From positions 1 through 7,261 of the forward strand of contig JADFOB010000058.1 in the NCBI GenBank assembly GCA_022563055.1: a stretch of DNA of 7,261 nucleotides, read 5' to 3'. Position numbers and translations under genes: made by a program. Positions 1 through 5,108 of this stretch are shown here, piece by piece. Position 1 is the stretch's first letter. Each line of letters starts with the position of its first letter. This stretch comes from Planctomycetota bacterium (lineage in GTDB: Bacteria > Planctomycetota > Phycisphaerae > UBA1845). A model generated the notes under the pieces. The model was not told the origin of the DNA and did no database searches. It was given only the letters and a program-made list of their open reading frames with translations.

Positions 1-89
1 TTCGTGAGTTGATGGCCGCGACCAGCCCGGCGTTCGAGGAGGCGGATGCGTGTGCCACTGCTCTTGAGCAGTGTTCTAAACCAGTGTAG
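1..89 (+). CDS. C-terminal end of the upstream gene, probably NADH-quinone oxidoreductase subunit G
   Basis: Only the last 28 codons are in the window. The frame with codons starting at base 3 stays open to TAG at 87-89 and reads RELMAATSPAFEEADACATA followed by LEQCSKPV. The other two forward frames stop at bases 5-7 and 10-12. The segment up to about AFEEAD looks like ordinary protein. From base 49 the codons lie in the left arm of a palindromic repeat, so roughly the last 13 residues are probably repeat-derived. Assignment to nuoG rests on gene order alone (nuoG normally precedes nuoH); no NuoG motif is visible in so short a piece. A gene ending at 10-12 or 5-7 in another frame is not excluded. 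Confidence 0.45.
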   Translation, partial: RELMAATSPAFEEADACATALEQCSKPV

Positions 90-120
90 GGATTGCACTG
101 CTCAAGAGCAGTGGCACGCG
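49..120. repeat. Paired-palindrome (REPIN-like) inverted repeat between the upstream gene and nuoH
   Basis: Arms 49-73 and 96-120 are reverse complements over 25 positions with one difference (T51 against G118, a wobble pair in RNA). Each arm is itself a palindrome, CACTGCTC-TT-GAGCAGTG at 56-73 and CACTGCTC-AA-GAGCAGTG at 96-113. The DNA or RNA can therefore fold as two small hairpins or as one 25-bp hairpin with a 22-base loop. Two facing copies of a short palindrome is the arrangement of bacterial REP doublets (REPINs). The upstream stop codon TAG (87-89) lies in the loop. No run of T follows, so it is not a standard intrinsic terminator, though it could affect mRNA stability or nuoH expression. 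Confidence 0.85.
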
Positions 121-148
121 TTGGAAGCGCGGCGCGAAGAAAAGAATC

Positions 149-1369
149 ATGCGGGAGTTCCTGACAAGTCAAGTGGGTGTCAGCATTGTCCTGGCCTTTT
201 CGCTGGTCGGCATCCTGCTCGTCGTCGTTGCCTACTGCATCTACTTCGAGCGCAAGATCTCCGCGTGGATGCAGGACCGCTACGGACCCAACCGCGTCGG
301 ACCCTTGGGCTTGTTTCAACCGATTGCCGACGGCTTGAAATTCCTCTTCAAGGAGGACGTCATCCCTGGCCACGTCGACAAACGGCTCTTTGTCCTGGCG
401 CCGGCGATCAGCTTCGTTGTGGGGTTCATCGGATTCGTCGCCATCCCCTGGGGCGGGCAATGGTCCATCGGTGGAAACCTCGTCGAGGTGCAGGTGGCCA
501 ACCTCGACATCGGTCTGCTGTATATCCTCGGTGTGGGCTCGCTGGGTATCTACGGCGTGGTGTTGGGTGGTTGGGCCAGCAACAACAAGTATTCGTTCTA
601 TGGCGCCATCCGCGCGACGGCGCAGATGATCAGCTATGAGATTCCGATGGGTCTGTGCATCCTCGTGGTCGTCTTGACCATGGGCGAGGTTCGTCTCGAG
701 GAGATTACACTGGCGCAGACGGGTTACTGGCTTGGTGTCATTCCGCAGTGGAACGTCTTTCTGCACCCATTGGCATTTGTGATCCTCTTCGTCACGGTTT
801 TAGCGGAGTGCAATCGAACGCCGTTTGATCTGGCGGAGTCGGAACAGGAACTCATCGGCGGTTTCCACACGGAGTATGGCGCGTTGAAGTTCGGCATGTT
901 CTTCCTGGCGGAATACGCGCACATGATTACCGCCAGCGCTCTGATCTGCGTGCTGTTCCTGGGTGGTTGGCATTTCCCCTGGATTGCGTGGACCCAGCCG
1001 GCCCATACCGAGTGGTACGCGGTTGGGGCGAAGATGCTGGTCTTGGGTGGGAAGGTAACCTGCTTTATCTTCCTGATGATGTGGGTTCGCTGGACACTCC
1101 CGAGGTTCCGGTTCGATCAGCTCATGCGGATGGCCTGGCAGGGGATGATGCCCATCACGCTGGCGCTCGTTGTCCTGACGGCTGGACTTCTCTATGTCGG
1201 GCTCCACCGATCGATTTGGCCGCTTGTGGGCAACGGTGTGATTCTTGCGATCGCCATGGTGCTGGTGGCCGCCCGAGGCAGCGAGATCACGGGTCGACAG
1301 GCGAACATGCCCCAAATCCTGGAGGGATCGGTTTCCAGCGGCGAACTTCGAGCAGAGGTATCGACATGA
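149..1369 (+). CDS. nuoH: NADH-quinone oxidoreductase subunit H (complex I membrane-arm quinone-site subunit)
   Basis: NuoH anchors the peripheral arm in the membrane, forms much of the quinone chamber with NuoB and NuoD, and starts the proton path towards NuoJ/K. The 406-residue protein has the family signatures in order: ERK at 34-36 followed by the RYGPNRVGPLGLFQPIAD loop (44-61); GWASNNKYSFYGAIRATAQM near 141-160; and the acidic loop AECNRTPFDLAESEQELIGG at 219-238 followed by the FHTEY segment (239-243), with E220, D227, E230, E232, E234 and E242. About eight family helices are present, plus a probable extra hydrophobic helix near 355-376 and a polar tail. It is thus roughly 80 residues longer than E. 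coli NuoH (325). ATG 149 gives the expected N-terminus. Only a purine-rich GAAGAAAAGAA (136-146) precedes it, not a strong Shine-Dalgarno. Its stop overlaps nuoI. Confidence 0.97.
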   Translation: MREFLTSQVGVSIVLAFSLVGILLVVVAYCIYFERKISAWMQDRYGPNRVGPLGLFQPIADGLKFLFKEDVIPGHVDKRLFVLAPAISFVVGFIGFVAIPWGGQWSIGGNLVEVQVANLDIGLLYILGVGSLGIYGVVLGGWASNNKYSFYGAIRATAQMISYEIPMGLCILVVVLTMGEVRLEEITLAQTGYWLGVIPQWNVFLHPLAFVILFVTVLAECNRTPFDLAESEQELIGGFHTEYGALKFGMFFLAEYAHMITASALICVLFLGGWHFPWIAWTQPAHTEWYAVGAKMLVLGGKVTCFIFLMMWVRWTLPRFRFDQLMRMAWQGMMPITLALVVLTAGLLYVGLHRSIWPLVGNGVILAIAMVLVAARGSEITGRQANMPQILEGSVSSGELRAEVST

Positions 1370-1962
1370 TCAAAGACGACGAAATCATCGACATTGGGGC
1401 CCCAAAGCTCAGTGCGGCTGAGCGGTTGTACATGCCGCAGATCCTCGGCGGGATGGCTACGACGCTGCGCCACGCCGCCAAAAGCCTGCTGCTCACGAAG
1501 CGAATGACGATCGAGTACCCCGAGAAACAGCGCGAGGTGCGCGTGGACAATTACCGCGGTATTCATCGGCTCAATCGCGACGAGCAGGGCCGCGTCGCCT
1601 GCGTGGCGTGTTTCATGTGTTCGACGGCCTGCCCAGCCGACTGCATCCACATCGAGGCTGCGGAGTCGCCGTGGGACGACCGGGAGAAGTACCCGGTGAA
1701 GTTCGACATAGACGAGCTTCGCTGCATCTACTGCGGCATGTGCGAGGAGGCCTGCCCGGTCGATGCCATCGAGCTGACACCGGGGCACGATCTGGTCGGA
1801 CGCACGCGCGAGGAGATGATCCTCGACAAGGAGGAGTTGCTGGCGATCTACGACGAGACCAAGGATCTAAAACCCCGCAAGAACCCGCGGATTACCGGTT
1901 ATCCGGGCACCGGCCATCCGCCGGCGGCGTCGGCGCCCGACGGGGGAGGCCACAAGGCGTGA
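1366..1962 (+). CDS. nuoI: NADH-quinone oxidoreductase subunit I (two 4Fe-4S ferredoxin-like subunit)
   Basis: NuoI is the peripheral-arm subunit that binds clusters N6a and N6b and passes electrons to N2 near quinone. In this 198-residue protein both CxxCxxCxxxCP motifs are intact: C79, C82, C85, C89-P90, and C120, C123, C126, C130-P131. Before them is the usual amphipathic membrane-surface segment (about 20-50), then TIEYPE and RGIHRL. The C-terminus after about residue 170 is Pro/Gly-rich and probably flexible. E. coli NuoI is 180 residues, so the length is normal. ATG 1366 overlaps the nuoH TGA as ATGA, which suggests reinitiation by ribosomes finishing nuoH. The gene ends in a GTGA overlap with nuoJ. 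Confidence 0.97.
   Translation: MIKDDEIIDIGAPKLSAAERLYMPQILGGMATTLRHAAKSLLLTKRMTIEYPEKQREVRVDNYRGIHRLNRDEQGRVACVACFMCSTACPADCIHIEAAESPWDDREKYPVKFDIDELRCIYCGMCEEACPVDAIELTPGHDLVGRTREEMILDKEELLAIYDETKDLKPRKNPRITGYPGTGHPPAASAPDGGGHKA
1945..1949 (+). promoter_or_regulatory. Ribosome binding site for nuoJ
   Basis: GGAGG lies in the 3' end of nuoI, nine bases before the GTG at 1959. It is the main reason for choosing that start, since the nuoJ frame is open upstream to about 1608 inside nuoI. Confidence 0.75.
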
Positions 1963-2726
1963 CCTCGACCACGGTGTACCTTCTCTATCTGGTCTTTGCT
2001 CTTGGCGGCGCGGGCGTCTACTTTCTGTTGCCGCGATCCGGGCCGGGCAAGACGCGCGTTGGCGCGGTGCTGGGTTTCTCGGCGATCGCCGCGCTGATCA
2101 CGCTGCTCATCTCATCCGTATCGCCCGGTGGAACCAACGATCTGTTCTACCTGTTCGCGGCGGTGGCCATCGCGGCTGCCTCTCGCGTGATCACCCACCC
2201 CAAACCCGTCTACAGCGCCGTTTACTTCGTGCTCGTGGTGATCGCGGTCGCAGCCATGCTCTTGTTGCTCGATGCCGAATTCGCCGCTGTCGCCCTCATC
2301 ATCGTCTACGCCGGCGCGATCATGGTGACGTATCTCTTTGTCATCATGCTCGCGCGGCAGGAGGGTTCTCCCGTCTACGACCGGCGGTCGCGCGAGCCCT
2401 TCCTGGCTGTCCTGGCGGGCTTCGTCTTGATGGCTGCGGTGGCGGGGCGCGCGGGCGACCTGCCCGAGCCCTCGACGACCGCTGCCGACCCGATCCGTGC
2501 AGCCTCCTCGTCGGATACCAGCGAGCCGATCGCCCAAGGCAACACAGCCGCCGTCGGTGCGATCATCATGACGCAGTACATTGTCGTGCTGGAGATTGCC
2601 GGCGTGCTGCTGCTTATCTCGATGGTCGGCGCCATTGCGATGTCGAGGAAAAAGATTCCCGTGGAAGGCATGGTGGTGACCCAGAAACCACTTGGCCAAG
2701 TGGGAAGGGAGGTTCCGCCGTGGTAG
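1959..2726 (+). CDS. nuoJ: NADH-quinone oxidoreductase subunit J, with N-terminal extension
   Basis: NuoJ is a membrane subunit whose third helix, with its pi-bulge, lines the central axis of complex I. The signature is AEFAAVALIIVYAGAIMVTY at 106-125 followed by LFVIML, including the conserved Tyr117. The family part begins near residue 60 (DLFYLFAAVAIAAASRVITH, 61-80) and ends with helix 205-227. Before it are about 58 extra residues with two hydrophobic stretches, about 5-24 and 34-53, which would add two helices to the usual five. The loop 164-200 between the last two helices is polar and Ser/Thr/Ala-rich. GTG 1959 was chosen because it has GGAGG nine bases upstream and overlaps the nuoI TGA as GTGA. 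A later start would need a weaker TTG or GTG inside the first helices. Length is 255 residues against about 184 in E. coli. Confidence 0.93.
   Translation: MTSTTVYLLYLVFALGGAGVYFLLPRSGPGKTRVGAVLGFSAIAALITLLISSVSPGGTNDLFYLFAAVAIAAASRVITHPKPVYSAVYFVLVVIAVAAMLLLLDAEFAAVALIIVYAGAIMVTYLFVIMLARQEGSPVYDRRSREPFLAVLAGFVLMAAVAGRAGDLPEPSTTAADPIRAASSSDTSEPIAQGNTAAVGAIIMTQYIVVLEIAGVLLLISMVGAIAMSRKKIPVEGMVVTQKPLGQVGREVPPW
2707..2712 (+). promoter_or_regulatory. Ribosome binding site for nuoK
   Basis: GGGAGG lies inside the end of nuoJ, seven bases before the GTG at 2720. It supports that GTG as the nuoK start. Confidence 0.75.
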
Positions 2727-3016
2727 TCGAATGGATTATCGTCGGCGCTATTCTCTTCGCGCTGGGTCTGGTCGGGTTCCTCTCTCGCCGGAACCTGATT
2801 GTCATGTTCCTCTCGACGGAGTTGATGTTTCAGGGTGTCGTGATCAACGTCGTGGCCATGTCGCGACACCACGCCCACGTGCAAGGCCAGGCGTTCGCGG
2901 TTTTCCTTCTGGTCATCGCTGCCGTCGAAGCGGGTCTGGCCCTGGGCTTGATCGTCCTGCTCTACCGCAGGCGCGGCACGCTGGACGCGGAAGCATGGTC
3001 GGCCATGCGAGGCTAG
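2720..3016 (+). CDS. nuoK: NADH-quinone oxidoreductase subunit K
   Basis: NuoK is a small three-helix subunit, homologous to MrpC, that carries two membrane glutamates of the central proton path. The 98-residue protein has the expected length (E. coli 100) and hydrophobic profile. Helix 2 reads FLSTELMFQGVVIN with Glu34, and helix 3 has Glu70 in VIAAVEAGLALGL. These match the positions and 36-residue spacing of E. coli Glu36 and Glu72. The start is GTG with a good Shine-Dalgarno, overlapping the last seven bases of nuoJ. It ends at TAG 3014-3016, and unlike its neighbours it is followed by a 97-base gap filled with short repeats. Confidence 0.96.
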   Translation: MVVEWIIVGAILFALGLVGFLSRRNLIVMFLSTELMFQGVVINVVAMSRHHAHVQGQAFAVFLLVIAAVEAGLALGLIVLLYRRRGTLDAEAWSAMRG

Positions 3017-3021
3017 GGGAG

Positions 3022-3070
3022 GAATGCGGAATGCGGAATTGTGAATGGCGAATGGCGAATAGCGAAACGA
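3022..3070. repeat. Heptameric tandem array (GAATNNN) in the nuoK-nuoL gap
   Basis: Seven consecutive 7-base units keep phase: GAATGCG, GAATGCG, GAATTGT, GAATGGC, GAATGGC, GAATAGC, GAAACGA. GAAT is constant in the first six units and the other three bases drift. It lies wholly between the nuoK stop and the nuoL start. The pattern resembles the short tandem heptamer repeats known from cyanobacteria and other environmental bacteria. No function can be read from it. Confidence 0.8.
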
Positions 3071-3079
3071 AGGATTCAT

Positions 3080-3108
3080 GCTCACGAGCTGACGGCTGAC
3101 GGCTCAGG
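3080..3108. repeat. Second heptameric array (GCTGACG) ending at the nuoL ribosome binding site
   Basis: Units are GCTCACGA (one base longer), GCTGACG, GCTGACG and GCTCAGG. The period is again seven but the sequence differs from the GAAT array, from which it is separated by AGGATTCAT (3071-3079). The final unit supplies most of the AGGA that serves nuoL. Confidence 0.65.
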
Positions 3109-3109
3109 A
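3106..3109 (+). promoter_or_regulatory. Probable ribosome binding site for nuoL, inside the repeat
   Basis: AGGA lies four bases before the ATG at 3114. The spacing is short but usable. Its first three bases belong to the last GCTCAGG unit, so the repeat appears to supply the translation signal. Confidence 0.5.
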
Positions 3110-3113
3110 ACCG

Positions 3114-5096
3114 ATGGACGTCGAAACGCTTAAATCTTTGGGTTTGGTGATACTGCTGGCGCCGCTGGCGGGATCGATCCTGTCGGGCACGCTGGGACCG
3201 ATCGTGCTGCGCGGTCGATCGCATTGGCCTGCCATCCTCGGCGTTGGTGCAGCCTTTGCAGCCGCCATCGCCATCTTTGCGCAGGTGGCCGGCGTTGAAA
3301 GCGGATCCGTCTCTGCGCTGGTCCACGTCTACGACTGGATCTCCAACGGTACCGCTTCGTCCTTCCACGTCGAATTCCTGATCGACCCGCTCACGTCGGT
3401 CATGCTTCTGACCGTGACGGGTGTTTCCCTGCTCGTGGTGATCTATTCGCGCGACTACATGCGCGAGCACGGCTCACCCGAGCGGGGCTATGAGCGATTC
3501 TTCGCGTTCCTTGCCCTTTTCGTCTTTGCGATGTGCGCGCTGGTGTTGGGCGGCAACTTCCTGCTGCTCTACCTGGGCTGGGAAGCGGTCGGGCTTTGCA
3601 GCTACCTGCTGATCGGATTTTACTATCAAAGACCCGCAGCCGCCGCCGCAGCCAAGAAAGCCTTCCTGGTCAACCGCGTCGGCGACTTCGGTTTCGGGCT
3701 CGGTATCCTGCTGATCTACCTGACCTTCGGATCGATTCAGTATGGGGCTGTCTTCGAGATGGTGCAGCAGGGCGTGATGGCCGGTGGTGAGCCGCTCGCG
3801 GACGGCCGATTGACCACGATCGCACTGCTCCTGCTTTGCGGCGCGTGCGGCAAGAGCGCCCAGTTTCCGCTGCACGTCTGGCTTCCCGACGCGATGGAAG
3901 GCCCTTCGCCGGTCTCCGCGCTGATCCACGCCGCCACGATGGTGACAGCCGGTGTCTTCATGATCGCCCGGTGCGGAGCGATTTTCGCCGCATCCGAAAC
4001 CGCGATGATGGTTGTCGCGATCATCGGAGCCGCCACGGCCCTGTTCGCCGCCACGATCGCGCTGGTCCAGACGGACATGAAACGAATACTGGCCTACTCG
4101 ACCATCAGCCAGCTCGGATACATGTTCCTCGGTGTCGGCGTCTACGCAGCCGACTCCGCCATGTTCCATCTGTTCACGCACGCCTTCTTCAAAGCTCTGT
4201 TGTTCCTCGGCGCGGGCAGCGTGATGCACGCGATGGGCGGCATCATCGACCTGCGGCAGTTCGGCGGTCTGCGAAAGCTCCTCCCATGGACCTTTCTGAC
4301 GTTCATGGTCGGCTCACTCGCCCTGTCCGGGTTCCCACTGCTGAGCGGCTTTTTCAGCAAGGACGACATCATCCATCATGCCCTCGCGCTCCATCCGGTC
4401 CTCGGCGGGGTCGGTCTGCTCACAGCCCTGCTCACGGCCTTCTACACGTTCCGCATGGTGTTCCTGGCGTTCTTCGGTGAACAGCGCGTTCCCGATGGTG
4501 TCCACCCGCACGAATCGGGCGGTTGGATGCTCGCCCCGCTGTTCGTGCTGGCCATCGGTTCCATCGTCGTGGGATACGCCGGCACCGGGTTGACGGGAAA
4601 CTATTTCCACGGGTTCCTTGCACCGGTCTTCGAGCACACGTTCGTCGCTCACAACCCCGTGCTCGCCGCCGCGCATGGCGCAGTCGCCCACGGCGCGGGG
4701 GCAGAGCTTGGCTTCTGGGAGCACTATGGGTTGATGATCTTTTCCGGCGCGCTGGCCATCGTCGGCATCATCGCAGCTTATGTGGTCTACGTGCGGCAGT
4801 CCTGGCTGGCTGGCTTGATGAAGAATGTGTCGCCCAGAGCGTACCGAACGCTTTGGAACAAGTACTACGTGGACGAGCTGTACGATCGAATGTTGGTCGA
4901 GCCGGCGCGGCAGACCGGGCGCGTTTGTGTCGGGTTGGATGACTACTTGATCGATGGGTTGGTCTGGTTGGCGACGGCGATCCCGCGTGCGCTCGCCTAC
5001 CTCGCCCGCGTACTACAGGGCGGGCACATGCAGGGTTACGGACTGAGCATGGTGGCGGGGGTCGCGATTCTCGCGCTGTGGATGTTTGGATCATAA
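3114..5096 (+). CDS. nuoL: NADH-quinone oxidoreductase subunit L (distal antiporter-like proton pump)
   Basis: NuoL is the most distal pump subunit of complex I, homologous to Mrp Na+/H+ antiporter subunits. The 660-residue protein (E. coli 613) has the N-terminal antiporter domain, then the core with Glu157 in LGWEAVGLCSYLLIGF, Lys247 in CGKSAQFPLHVWLPDAMEGP, His272 in IHAATMV, the QTDMKRILAYSTISQLGYM segment at 319-337, His352/His356 in HLFTHAFFKALLF, and Lys416 in SGFFSKDD. These correspond to known proton-path residues such as E. coli Glu144, Lys229 and Lys399. Residues 500-530 form a His/Ala-rich loop. The C-terminus has the long amphipathic lateral helix region with NKYYVDELYD (582-591) and a last helix near 642-658. 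It appears complete. nuoM follows after 12 bases. Confidence 0.97.
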   Translation: MDVETLKSLGLVILLAPLAGSILSGTLGPIVLRGRSHWPAILGVGAAFAAAIAIFAQVAGVESGSVSALVHVYDWISNGTASSFHVEFLIDPLTSVMLLTVTGVSLLVVIYSRDYMREHGSPERGYERFFAFLALFVFAMCALVLGGNFLLLYLGWEAVGLCSYLLIGFYYQRPAAAAAAKKAFLVNRVGDFGFGLGILLIYLTFGSIQYGAVFEMVQQGVMAGGEPLADGRLTTIALLLLCGACGKSAQFPLHVWLPDAMEGPSPVSALIHAATMVTAGVFMIARCGAIFAASETAMMVVAIIGAATALFAATIALVQTDMKRILAYSTISQLGYMFLGVGVYAADSAMFHLFTHAFFKALLFLGAGSVMHAMGGIIDLRQFGGLRKLLPWTFLTFMVGSLALSGFPLLSGFFSKDDIIHHALALHPVLGGVGLLTALLTAFYTFRMVFLAFFGEQRVPDGVHPHESGGWMLAPLFVLAIGSIVVGYAGTGLTGNYFHGFLAPVFEHTFVAHNPVLAAAHGAVAHGAGAELGFWEHYGLMIFSGALAIVGIIAAYVVYVRQSWLAGLMKNVSPRAYRTLWNKYYVDELYDRMLVEPARQTGRVCVGLDDYLIDGLVWLATAIPRALAYLARVLQGGHMQGYGLSMVAGVAILALWMFGS

Positions 5097-5100
5097 GGAA
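5095..5100 (+). promoter_or_regulatory. Ribosome binding site for nuoM
   Basis: AAGGAA overlaps the nuoL TAA stop and lies eight bases before the TTG at 5109. Its spacing decides in favour of this unusual start codon. Confidence 0.7.
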
Positions 5101-5108
5101 CTCAACCG

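Noticed and set aside
49..120. Intrinsic transcription terminator between the upstream gene and nuoH
   Set aside because: The hairpin is strong but is followed by GC-rich and purine-rich sequence with no run of T. A full stop here would also separate genes that must be expressed together.
46..153. ATGCG at 46-50 and 149-153 as a target-site duplication around an insertion that displaced the nuoH start
   Set aside because: Five bases match easily by chance, and the repeat would be off-centre between them (29 bases on one side, none on the other). Removing the segment would leave the upstream frame without a nearby stop.
46..639. Forward open frame of 197 codons overlapping the start of nuoH
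   Set aside because: It is Arg/Pro/Gly/His-rich, a typical out-of-frame reading of GC-rich coding DNA, and shares its DNA with unmistakable NuoH motifs. GGAGG at 38-42 is only three bases from its ATG.
1608..1958. Upstream extension of nuoJ in the same frame
   Set aside because: This stretch is the out-of-frame reading of the NuoI iron-sulfur domain. The GTG at 1959 has its own ribosome binding site and gives a hydrophobic N-terminus.
2375..3085. Long reverse-strand open frame of 236 codons across nuoJ and nuoK
   Set aside because: It lies antisense to two well-supported genes, and its N-terminus is the translated heptamer array. Composition is Arg/His/Asp-rich and family-like motifs are absent.
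3022..3108. CRISPR array
   Set aside because: The units are seven bases with no spacers, far from the repeat-spacer lengths of CRISPR.
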